This document shows, piece by piece, positions 41,811 through 48,988 of a stretch of DNA of 64,000 nt. Location: the NCBI RefSeq assembly GCF_025685395.1, contig NZ_JAGSYA010000004.1, positions 62,001-126,000 of the forward strand. Reading direction: 5' to 3'. The notes under the pieces were generated by a model, which searched no databases, was not told the DNA's origin, and was given only the letters and a program-made list of their open reading frames with translations. Each line of letters starts with the position of its first letter. The stretch's first letter is position 1. Origin of the DNA: Terriglobus tenax. GTDB lineage: Bacteria; Acidobacteriota; Terriglobia; Terriglobales; Acidobacteriaceae. The position numbers were made by a program, and so were the translations under genes.

Positions 41811-42791
41811 ATGCTGCGATGGATGGCCATCACGCTGCTGGTTTTTGCCTGTATGCCATCGCTGGCGCAGGATACGGACCACGACGGCCTAAGCGACGTG
41901 ATGGAGCAGTCGCTTCTGGAGCGATTTGAGCCCCGGTTCATGGTCAGCAGTGGAGACTGTGGCGTTCGTCCAGCATCGTTCGTTCCTGACAATAAAACAC
42001 CGCAGGTCATTGCCTCCGATGGCACCATCTACGGTCAGGCGTTTATTCGCAGCTCCGATCCAATGGGCGGTGTCGTGGTGGAATTGCACTACTACGATCT
42101 GTGGGCGGTGGACTGTGGCCGTATGGGGCACCCTCTGGACGCCGAGCATGTATCGGTGCTGGTCTCGGCCAGCGGACTGATGATGCCAGCCTCTGGCTGG
42201 AAGGCCAGTTACTGGTATGCGGCGGCTCACGAGGACACGGTCTGCGATGCGAGCACAGCCATACGCGCCTCTGTTGTCGGCGCCGAGGAGAAGGGAGCGA
42301 CGGTGTGGGTCTCTGCAGGAAAACATGCGGCCTACCTGGATGAGAAGACCTGCCGCTGGGGATGTGGCGGTGATCGTTGCCGCTCGATGCACCCTTTGAA
42401 GGTGATGCGTATCGTCAACCTGGGAGAGTTGGATGCCGCGATGAACGGCGCAGTGTGGGCAACCTCCAATCAGTGGCCCCTGCGCGACAAGTTCGCGACG
42501 GATTTCTCCGATGAGTGGATGTCCCGCCTGATGCAGCTGAAGCGGGAGAGACCCGTACAGATGAATGCCTCCTACAGCGGCGTGAAGGGCGGGATCTATG
42601 GCGCGAATGCGGCGGTCGACGGCGCGGAAATCGGCATGACGCACACCGGCAGCGCCCTGACGCTGGCGGACGGTAAAACCGAGGGCGCGCTGCAGAAAAG
42701 CGCGGATGCGGTGGGACACAGCCTGAAGAAGTCGAAGAACGCAGTAGGGCGCTTTCTCCGGAAGCCCTTCAAGGGTGAATCCGAACCGTAG
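41811..42791 (+). CDS. Secreted protein of unknown function with an EF-hand-like DTDHDGLSD start
   Basis: A 326-residue exported protein. A signal peptide (LRWMAITLLVFACMPSLAQ) is followed at once by DTDHDGLSDVMEQSL, a calcium-binding loop of the thrombospondin type 3/dockerin kind. The core has several cysteines and the phrases HYYDLWAVDCGRMGHPLDAEHVSVLV and VWVSAGKHAAYLDEKTC, which faintly recall Vps62/DUF946-type proteins; this is a weak resemblance. The C-terminal 60 residues are Lys- and Ala-rich and may form an amphipathic helix. Function unknown. It follows glgA closely but need not be related to glycogen. Confidence 0.7.
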   Translation: MLRWMAITLLVFACMPSLAQDTDHDGLSDVMEQSLLERFEPRFMVSSGDCGVRPASFVPDNKTPQVIASDGTIYGQAFIRSSDPMGGVVVELHYYDLWAVDCGRMGHPLDAEHVSVLVSASGLMMPASGWKASYWYAAAHEDTVCDASTAIRASVVGAEEKGATVWVSAGKHAAYLDEKTCRWGCGGDRCRSMHPLKVMRIVNLGELDAAMNGAVWATSNQWPLRDKFATDFSDEWMSRLMQLKRERPVQMNASYSGVKGGIYGANAAVDGAEIGMTHTGSALTLADGKTEGALQKSADAVGHSLKKSKNAVGRFLRKPFKGESEP

Positions 42792-42810
42792 CGCGTACCA
42801 TCGAACCCAT

Positions 42811-43305
42811 ATGCAAGAGACTCAACCGATTGCTGCAGGCACGCGGATTGGCCATGTGCATTTGAAAGTTGCCGATCTGGACAGGGCACTGGCGTTTTAC
42901 CAGGGTGTCCTGGGTTTTGAACTGACGGTCCGTATGGGCGACCAGGCGGCGTTTCTGTCGGCTGGTGGATACCATCACCACATAGGCCTGAATACCTGGG
43001 AAAGCCGGGGAGGGAAGCCACCTGCATTTGGCTCGACAGGGCTGTTTCATACAGCGATCCTGTACCCCACACGCGCCCACCTGGCCGATGCACTGCGGCG
43101 GCTGATTGCGGCGAAGATTCCGCTGGATGGCGTCGCGGATCACGGGGTGAGCGAAGCTCTGTATCTGCGGGATCCAGACCAGAACGGCGTAGAACTGTAC
43201 TGGGATCGTCCGCAGGAGCTATGGCCGCGAACTCCGGAGGGTGAGCTGACCATGTACACACGGTCGTTGAACCTTGAGAGCCTGCTGGCGGAGCCGGAAG
43301 TTTAA
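42811..43305 (+). CDS. VOC-family dioxygenase-like protein (CatE type)
   Basis: A 164-residue cytoplasmic protein with the extradiol-dioxygenase/glyoxalase fold. Start IGHVHLKVADLDRALAFYQGVLGFEL places a metal His in HVHLKV; a second is in GLFHTAILYP; and the metal Glu is in DPDQNGVELYWDRP, so a mononuclear Fe/Mn site is intact. The block GGYHHHIGLNTWES resembles Bacillus CatE-like catechol 2,3-dioxygenases, though the substrate is undetermined. ATG 42811 fits the family start; the frame upstream has no similarity. It precedes yebC by 76 bases. Confidence 0.85.
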   Translation: MQETQPIAAGTRIGHVHLKVADLDRALAFYQGVLGFELTVRMGDQAAFLSAGGYHHHIGLNTWESRGGKPPAFGSTGLFHTAILYPTRAHLADALRRLIAAKIPLDGVADHGVSEALYLRDPDQNGVELYWDRPQELWPRTPEGELTMYTRSLNLESLLAEPEV

Positions 43306-43381
43306 AGACCCGGATACTGGGTGGTAAAATGGTTGAGTGCCGCAAGGCAAAGACTTCAAACGGAATCGGTAGGGAAACGCA

Positions 43382-44122
43382 ATGTCCGGCCACTCTAAAT
43401 GGGCAACGATCAAGCATAAAAAGGGTGCAGCAGACGCCAAGCGCGGCAAGGTGTTCACGCGGCTGATCAAGGAAATCAACATCGCGGCGAAGCAGGGCGG
43501 CGGTGATCCTGACGGCAACCCCCGGCTGCGCACCGCGATTGCGGCGGCCAAAGCCGAGAACATGCCGGCGGACAACATCAAGCGCGCCATTCAGCGCGGC
43601 ACCGGTGAACTGGAAGGCGCAAGCTACGAAGAGATCACCTTTGAGGGCTACGGCCCGGGTGGCGTGGCTGTCATCGTCGAGGTGCTGACCGACAACCGCA
43701 ACCGTGCGGTCAGCGAAGTACGTCACGCCTTCTCAAAGAACAATGGCAACCTCGGTGAATCCGGTTCGGTGGCTTACATGTTCTCGAAGAAGGGCCTGAT
43801 CGTCGTTGAAAAGGACGCGATTGACGAGGACAAGCTGACCGAGATCGTTCTGGAAGCAGGAGCGGATGACCTTTCCGGTGAGGATGAGAGCTGGGAGGTT
43901 CTGACTTCGCCCAAGGACTTTGAAGCCGTGCTGACGGCGGTGAAGGCCGCTGGGATTACGCCCGAGGTCGCCGAGGTCACCATGATTCCGTCGACCTACC
44001 AGAAACTTGAAGGCGCCCAGGCAGCGGCGATGGGCCGTCTGCTGGAGACGCTGGAAGACCTGGATGACACGCAGAATGTGTACTCCAACTTCGATATGGA
44101 TATGGCCGAGGTGGCCGGCTAA
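43382..44122 (+). CDS. yebC: YebC/PmpR-family transcriptional regulator (TACO1 type)
   Basis: A 246-residue protein of the widespread YebC family, which acts as a DNA-binding regulator in some bacteria and as a translation factor for difficult (proline-rich) nascent chains in others. The signature [23 protein letters not shown] opens it (seen as [16 protein letters not shown]), followed by [36 protein letters not shown], and LVSEDESWEV-like and [11 protein letters not shown] elements. ATG at 43382 with AGGGA upstream. In many genomes yebC is next to ruvC; here they are about 8 kb apart. A hairpin terminator follows at 44149. Confidence 0.95.
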   Translation: MSGHSKWATIKHKKGAADAKRGKVFTRLIKEINIAAKQGGGDPDGNPRLRTAIAAAKAENMPADNIKRAIQRGTGELEGASYEEITFEGYGPGGVAVIVEVLTDNRNRAVSEVRHAFSKNNGNLGESGSVAYMFSKKGLIVVEKDAIDEDKLTEIVLEAGADDLSGEDESWEVLTSPKDFEAVLTAVKAAGITPEVAEVTMIPSTYQKLEGAQAAAMGRLLETLEDLDDTQNVYSNFDMDMAEVAG

Positions 44123-44148
44123 TCTGCATTTCAACGCAGGAAATGGAG

Positions 44149-44179
44149 AGCCGCCGCCACAATCGGCGGCTTTCGTTTG
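44149..44179 (+). terminator. Terminator of yebC
   Basis: Eight-base-pair stem AGCCGCCG/CGGCGGCT around a seven-base loop, followed by TTCGTTTGT, 27 bases after the yebC stop and just upstream of the next gene's ribosome binding site. Confidence 0.75.
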
Positions 44180-44198
44180 TACGGAAGGAAAAGCGCAA

Positions 44199-44909
44199 GT
44201 GAAGAGATGGATTGTGAGTTCGTTGATGTGTGCCTTGCTGGCCATGCCCGCGGTGGCACAGACCTCTGTGCAGACGCCGGTTCGTGAAGTAGCTACCCAT
44301 GCAGGCTGGGAATACGGCCCCATTGTGCAGGGCGGCCTTGGTGTAACGGACAACCGCAGCGGCTACAAGTTCATCATGGCGGGTGTGCATGTTGGCAAGG
44401 TGCTGACGCCGGAGATGGGTTCAGGCCTGTTCAAAGGGCAGTTCGAGTTTGCCAGCGAGCTATTTCCGTACTGGCAGTCGAATACGCCGAAGATTCAGCG
44501 TGTGAAGTGCAATGCATCGCTGAGCGTGTGCTCGTCTCCGTATACGGTGGGTGGAACATATCACGGCATGTCACTGACACCGGTGATCCTGCGCTGGAAC
44601 CTGACGGGCCACACGCGGGTGATGCCCTGGGTGCAGGGCGCGGGCGGGTTGATCTGGACGAACCACAAGTATCCGCCGTATGGTTCTGCGACCGTGATCA
44701 ACCTGGCCAATACCGGACCGAACTCTGAGACCTCGGTATGGAACTTTACGCCGCAGTTCGGCGTGGGTATGCACTACTTTGTGAAGCCTCGCCGGTCAAT
44801 CGACTTTGGAGCAAACGCGGTGCATATCTCGAATGCATCGATGGGCGACCGTAATCCAGGCGTGAATGTCACGCTGCAATTCAACATGGGATACACGTGG
44901 TGGAAGTAA
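44199..44909 (+). CDS. PagL-like lipid A deacylase / acyloxyacyl hydrolase family outer membrane protein
   Basis: A 236-residue outer-membrane beta-barrel. A GTG start (44199) with GGAAGG upstream gives a signal peptide (KRWIVSSLMCALLAMPAVAQ). The C-terminal part has NAVHISNASMGDRNPGVN, matching the PagL catalytic His-x-Ser (H-I-S-N) block, and the chain ends in an aromatic strand (TWWK). PagL removes the 3-O-linked acyl chain of lipid A. The third catalytic residue of P. aeruginosa PagL is a Glu about 12 residues after the Ser; here I see Asn at that spacing, so activity needs testing. It overlaps ftcD by 13 bases. Confidence 0.75.
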   Translation: MKRWIVSSLMCALLAMPAVAQTSVQTPVREVATHAGWEYGPIVQGGLGVTDNRSGYKFIMAGVHVGKVLTPEMGSGLFKGQFEFASELFPYWQSNTPKIQRVKCNASLSVCSSPYTVGGTYHGMSLTPVILRWNLTGHTRVMPWVQGAGGLIWTNHKYPPYGSATVINLANTGPNSETSVWNFTPQFGVGMHYFVKPRRSIDFGANAVHISNASMGDRNPGVNVTLQFNMGYTWWK

Positions 44910-45817
44910 ACGGATCAATCGTTGAGTGTGTCCCGAACTTCTCTGAGGGTGTAACCCCGGAGAAGGTGCGTGCCATTGTCTCTGCCATGCAGGTAGACGG
45001 GGTACGCCTGCTGGACTACTCGCTGGACAACGATCACAACCGTTCGGTGGTGACGATTGCCGGTGCTCCCGAGGCTGTTGCCGAGGCGGCGATTCGTGCG
45101 GCGGGCAAGGCCGCGGAGTTGATCGACCTGACGCGCCAGGAAGGCGTCCACCCACGCATTGGCGCGGCGGACGTGATTCCGTTTGTGCCGGTGGCCAACT
45201 ATTCCTTGCCGCAGTGCGCCATGCTTGCGCGGCATGCGGGGCAGCAGATCTGGCTGCGGTATGGCGTTCCGGTGTACTTCTACGAAGCGGCCGCAGCCCG
45301 TCCGGACCGTGTGAACCTGGAAGACGTGCGCCGCGGCCAGTTTGAGGGTCTGCGCGACGCTGTTCGCAAGGACGCCGCCCGGCGGCCCGATATCGGTGGT
45401 CCGGATCTGCATGCCACCGCCGGAGCCTCTGCCGTAGGCGCCCGTAAGTTTTTGATTGCGTACAACATCTACCTGCACGATCCGGACGTGGCTGTGGCCC
45501 GCGCTATTGCCAAGGAGATCCGCGCCTCCGGTGGTGGCATGTTCGGCATCAAGGCGATGGGCGTTCTGGCGCAGGGCCGGGCCCAGGTCAGCATGAATAT
45601 CACGGACTTTCACCAGACCCCGGTAGCGGCGGTGCATGAAAAAGTGCGTCAGTTGGCGGCCCGGCACGGTGCCAGCATTGCCGACGGAGAGTTAATAGGC
45701 CTGATTCCCGAACAGGCGTATGATCCTGCTGCGGCCTGGGTCCAGCAGATTCCCGGCTTTGACCCAGAGGTCAAGGTGCTGGAACGCCGTTTGCAGCATC
45801 CGCTCAGTTGGCCGTAG
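44897..45817 (+). CDS. ftcD: Glutamate formimidoyltransferase
   Basis: A 306-residue cytoplasmic enzyme that moves the formimino group of formiminoglutamate to tetrahydrofolate in histidine breakdown. It has IVECVPNFSEGVTPEKV, the conserved NDHNRSVVTIAG with the catalytic-region His, HPRIGAADVIPFVP and VSMNITDFHQTPV. It covers the transferase half only; the cyclodeaminase domain fused to it in mammals is missing. No hut genes adjoin it. Its GTG start (44897 or 44900) lies inside the end of the PagL-like gene, so coupled translation is likely. Confidence 0.93.
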   Translation: MVEVNGSIVECVPNFSEGVTPEKVRAIVSAMQVDGVRLLDYSLDNDHNRSVVTIAGAPEAVAEAAIRAAGKAAELIDLTRQEGVHPRIGAADVIPFVPVANYSLPQCAMLARHAGQQIWLRYGVPVYFYEAAAARPDRVNLEDVRRGQFEGLRDAVRKDAARRPDIGGPDLHATAGASAVGARKFLIAYNIYLHDPDVAVARAIAKEIRASGGGMFGIKAMGVLAQGRAQVSMNITDFHQTPVAAVHEKVRQLAARHGASIADGELIGLIPEQAYDPAAAWVQQIPGFDPEVKVLERRLQHPLSWP

Positions 45818-45924
45818 AAGATAACGTGCGGGACTTGCATACGTCAGAAGATGAGAGAGAATCGAGTGCAACGGGGATTTCCCGGCAGCACATACTCCCC
45901 AGATCAAGAAGGAACACCAAAGCA

Positions 45925-46860
45925 ATGAAGCAAACCCTGATGGCAATTATCCTGGCCGCCGCTGCGGCTACGGCTTCGGCAGCAGAGCTGTCGTCCGACG
46001 CCAAATCGGCGATTCCTCGGGACGTACAGCAGATTATTACGGTGGACTACCGCGCGATGCAGAACTCTTCAGCCGCCATGGCGCTGAAGGACAAGGTGCT
46101 GCCGCCCGAGTTGAAGCGCCTGGAGTCCGCACTGAAGAGCTCTGGTCTGAAAGTTGACCAGGACGCGGATAACCTGGCCTTTGTCGCCTACCGGACGGGT
46201 GAGGGCACATCCACCAGCATTATCGGAATCGCGCAGGGACAGTTCCGTACGCGTGACATTCTGGCAAATTTCACCAAGAACAAGGTCAAGCCGACGATGC
46301 TGCGCAACAACGCCATTTACCCGATGGGCGCACAGGGAATGAGCGTGGTGTGGCTGAACCAGACGACGATGGTCTTTGGAGACAAGGCTGCGGTCCGCAC
46401 AGCTCTCGAAGCACGCGATGGCAATATTGCCAACTTCCTGGGCAGCGAAATGGCTGCCGAGATGGCCAATGTGGACGATAAGGCCGTGTGGAGCCTGCTG
46501 GATCAGAAGGGGACGCAGACCATGATGAAGAGCGTCATGGGCGATGCCTCGCAGCTTGCCGACTACGATACGGTGAAGAACCGCATGAAGAGCTCGCGCT
46601 ACACGATGGATTTCTCGAACGGCGTGAAGTTCGATATGGCCGTTGTGACCTCGGACACCATCACCGCCGCAACCATCGCTTCGCTGATGAAGGCGGTATC
46701 GCTGTACAAGCAGACCTCGGGCTCGACAGACGAAAAGGCGGCCCTGGACCACACCAACATCGGGTCCAGCAGCGGCACCATCACGGTAGCCTATGGATCC
46801 TCGGACAGCCAGTTTTCCAGCTTGCTGTCGTCACCCCTGTTCCAGCAGGTCGTTCGCTAG
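45925..46860 (+). CDS. Secreted protein of unknown function (311 residues)
   Basis: Not recognised. A signal peptide (KQTLMAIILAAAAATASAAE) leads into a mature region that reads like a folded alpha/beta domain: LSSDAKSAIPRDVQQIITVDYRAM, ADNLAFVAYRTGEG, GAQGMSVVWLNQTTMVFGDKAAVRTALEA. The last 60 residues include a Ser-rich stretch and end SPLFQQVVR. No cysteine in the mature part. ATG 45925 has AAGAAGGA nearby; an open frame extends 39 codons upstream without a signal peptide. A bidirectional hairpin follows. Confidence 0.8.
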   Translation: MKQTLMAIILAAAAATASAAELSSDAKSAIPRDVQQIITVDYRAMQNSSAAMALKDKVLPPELKRLESALKSSGLKVDQDADNLAFVAYRTGEGTSTSIIGIAQGQFRTRDILANFTKNKVKPTMLRNNAIYPMGAQGMSVVWLNQTTMVFGDKAAVRTALEARDGNIANFLGSEMAAEMANVDDKAVWSLLDQKGTQTMMKSVMGDASQLADYDTVKNRMKSSRYTMDFSNGVKFDMAVVTSDTITAATIASLMKAVSLYKQTSGSTDEKAALDHTNIGSSSGTITVAYGSSDSQFSSLLSSPLFQQVVR

Positions 46861-46885
46861 TCCCAAACACGGCGTTCAGGGAATA

Positions 46886-46915
46886 AGAAGGGGCAGCCCA
46901 CGGGCTGCCCCTTCT
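46886..46915. terminator. Bidirectional terminator between convergent genes
   Basis: A stem of about 13 pairs (AGAAGGGGCAGCC with GGCTGCCCCTTCT) around a four-base loop, between the plus-strand gene ending at 46860 and the minus-strand gene ending at 46933. It probably serves both. Confidence 0.85.
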
Positions 46916-46932
46916 GTTGATCTGTAGACAGA

Positions 46933-47826
46933 TTAGTCCCGCGGCACCGTGATGTCACGTTTCACTTCGCGTCCCCCGGCAACGGCAACCGGCGGATTGA
47001 CGGGGCGAGCCACGGGGTCTCGTGGCTCCACAGGCTTCTGTACGGCAGCGGCTTTGCGCATGCCGGAGATATTCTTGACTGCAGCCATAAGGCCGGAGCG
47101 CTTGTGCAGCGGCTTGACCATACGGGTTTCACCCATGGCAGCCGTACGCACCACCTCCGGTTTGCCTTGGTCTCCTCGAACACGTTTTGCCGCTGAGTGT
47201 GTCAGGAACTGAAGGGGAGCCTTCTCCACAAACTGCATCAGGTCAATCACGGTAAGGACGGTGCCGGTTTCCCCATCCAGGTCCTTCTTCCGATCGCTGC
47301 GATGCAGCAGGTTGGAGAGTGTGTTGTAGACATGGATTTCCGTCATGTGGAGGTCTTCGCGCAGGCGGTCATGGAGCAGGGAACGGACATCGCCGTGGTA
47401 ATACTGCTGCAGAGCGCGATAGGTATGCGTGGCGACTTTGCGGCTTACTCCGGACTCGGCGGCGAGATCGCAAAACTCATCCTGGGTCTGCGAGTCGCGC
47501 GAGGAGAGGCGGGCTTCCTTGCCCAGCCGGCGGATACCCCGGGCAATGGTCTTCAGTGCCCAGTAGACGAGCAGAAGGACGACGAGTCCGGCTGCCGGCG
47601 GAGCCAACTGCATGGTCAGTCGCACGGCGGAGTCGTTGTGCGACTGCGCGCTTTGATTGAAGTTGTCAAAGGAAGCGTTGGCCCTGGTCTGAAGTCCGCC
47701 GACATTGAAGATGTAGGCCGAAAACAGGATCGCCATGGCGGCGACGAAGAGCGTTCCAGGATGGCTGAAGAGGCCGCGCTGGCGCGTCAAGGAAGGGTCA
47801 TTGACCCTGCGATTGGATATACCCAT
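46933..47826 (-). CDS. Two-helix membrane protein of unknown function downstream of the ECF sigma/anti-sigma pair
   Basis: A 297-residue protein with hydrophobic helices near residues 26-46 and 72-93 (PAAGLVVLLLVYWALKTIA) and a periplasmic loop between them. The cytoplasmic part is charged and helical, with HTYRALQQYYHGDVRSLLHD and EIHVYNTLSNLLHRSDRK, and a Pro/Val-rich C-terminal tail. No enzyme motif recognised. It follows the anti-sigma gene by 99 bases on the same strand and could belong to that regulon or be the signal-receiving partner; this is inference from position. Confidence 0.7.
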   Translation of the reverse strand: MGISNRRVNDPSLTRQRGLFSHPGTLFVAAMAILFSAYIFNVGGLQTRANASFDNFNQSAQSHNDSAVRLTMQLAPPAAGLVVLLLVYWALKTIARGIRRLGKEARLSSRDSQTQDEFCDLAAESGVSRKVATHTYRALQQYYHGDVRSLLHDRLREDLHMTEIHVYNTLSNLLHRSDRKKDLDGETGTVLTVIDLMQFVEKAPLQFLTHSAAKRVRGDQGKPEVVRTAAMGETRMVKPLHKRSGLMAAVKNISGMRKAAAVQKPVEPRDPVARPVNPPVAVAGGREVKRDITVPRD

Positions 47827-47925
47827 GAACGACGTATCCCGGCGGGAAAGGTAAGGAGCTGTTGTACCCGTCGAGAATAGGCCGCAGAAAACTGGAAGTA
47901 AATGACAAAAAAGTGGGAGTCTGCG

Positions 47926-48168
47926 TCACGCGCAGTCTTTGCCGCGGCACTTGCTCATAATGTTCGCAATCATACGTTCGCGAAGATCGGTAGGCAGTTC
48001 ATAGACGTCCGTATCGCGATAGATCGAAATCGTCTGCCGGGTGGTGTTGACGACCACCTCGCAGTGACTGCACTCGCACATATGCTGGCGTACTTCCGCT
48101 TCCAGCTCGCGGGCGATGGTGCCATCGAAGTAATCGGTCATTTTGGCCAGAAACTCTGTGCAGGTCAC
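47926..48168 (-). CDS. Zinc-finger anti-sigma factor (ZAS/zf-HC2 type)
   Basis: An 80-residue cytoplasmic anti-sigma domain. The zinc motif H-x3-C-x2-C is complete in RQHMCECSHCEVV, with an N-terminal Cys in MTCTEFL as fourth ligand. No transmembrane helix follows, so it is a soluble ZAS protein, a class that often responds to redox change through its cysteines. It overlaps the sigma gene by four bases (ATGA), the standard pairing for sigma and its inhibitor. An added cysteine pair in KCRGKDC ends the protein. Confidence 0.9.
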   Translation of the reverse strand: MTCTEFLAKMTDYFDGTIARELEAEVRQHMCECSHCEVVVNTTRQTISIYRDTDVYELPTDLRERMIANIMSKCRGKDCA

Positions 48169-48794
48169 AGCTTTGCTCCTTCCGGCTGCTTCATATACCG
48201 GCTTAGACGCTCGCGAAGCTGCAGGCGAGCGCGGAGCAGGCGGCTTTTCACCGCGGGAACACTCAGCCCCAGCGCCTCGGCCGTCTCTTCCGTCGAAAGA
48301 TTTTCGATATCGCGCAACGTAAACACTGTTCTAAACCCGGGCGGCAGGCCCTGAATCGTCTTCTTCAGAATGTCTCCCAGCTCGGACTGCCCGTAAATCT
48401 GTTCGGGGTTCGGGCTCCAGTCAGCGAAATCGCGGGGGATTGCGCCTTCTTCGGTCTGGACATCCTCGTCCATGGAAACTGTTCTGCTTGTCTTCCGCTT
48501 GCGGAGCCGCATCAGGCTCTCATTGACCGCGATTCGAACCAGCCACGTGGAAAACTTCGAGTTTCCCTGGAACTGTTCGAGCTTTTCGTAGGCCTTGAGG
48601 AAGACGTCCTGCGCAATGTCCTCCGCATCCTCGCGGTTCTGGGTGATGTGCTGCGCTACCCGGAAGATCTGCCGGTCATATTGCCGGACAAGCTGTTCAA
48701 AAGCTGCCGCATCTCCTTTCCGGGCGCGCGCAACAAGTGCGACATCCGGATGTTCTTCTTCTACTGCTGGGGATTGGATGGCTGTTGTCGGCAT
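48165..48794 (-). CDS. ECF-family RNA polymerase sigma factor
   Basis: A 209-residue group IV sigma factor with region 2 (AFEQLVRQYDRQIFRVAQHITQNREDAEDIAQDVFLKAYEKL) and region 4 (LPPGFRTVFTLRDIENLSTEETAEALGLSVPAVKSRLLRARLQLRERL), joined by an acidic linker. Cited segments are quoted in part: DREDAEDIAQDVF-like and AVKSRLLRARLQL. The region order and spacing are canonical. It is co-translated with the zinc-finger anti-sigma factor. A promoter of ECF type upstream of the FecR-domain gene (37662) is one possible target. Confidence 0.93.
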   Translation of the reverse strand: MPTTAIQSPAVEEEHPDVALVARARKGDAAAFEQLVRQYDRQIFRVAQHITQNREDAEDIAQDVFLKAYEKLEQFQGNSKFSTWLVRIAVNESLMRLRKRKTSRTVSMDEDVQTEEGAIPRDFADWSPNPEQIYGQSELGDILKKTIQGLPPGFRTVFTLRDIENLSTEETAEALGLSVPAVKSRLLRARLQLRERLSRYMKQPEGAKL

Positions 48795-48988
48795 TTTGGT
48801 GCAAGCTTTCTTAAGCAGATTCCGGACCGGTGGCCCATGGCCATTACCGGGGAAGAATTTGATAATCCCATACTAAACCAACACGATATCCGGGTTGTCC
48901 TATGGGGTAGGGGTATCGCCGTAGATGCGGAAGACTCGACGGGCAGAAATTTTCGCCCCGGATCGCATCATACTTTCGATAGAAGCCG

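Noticed and set aside
40367-42028. A 553-codon open frame on the minus strand
   Set aside because: It mirrors glgA and the next gene; glgA has all its motifs, so this frame is a by-product of codon bias.
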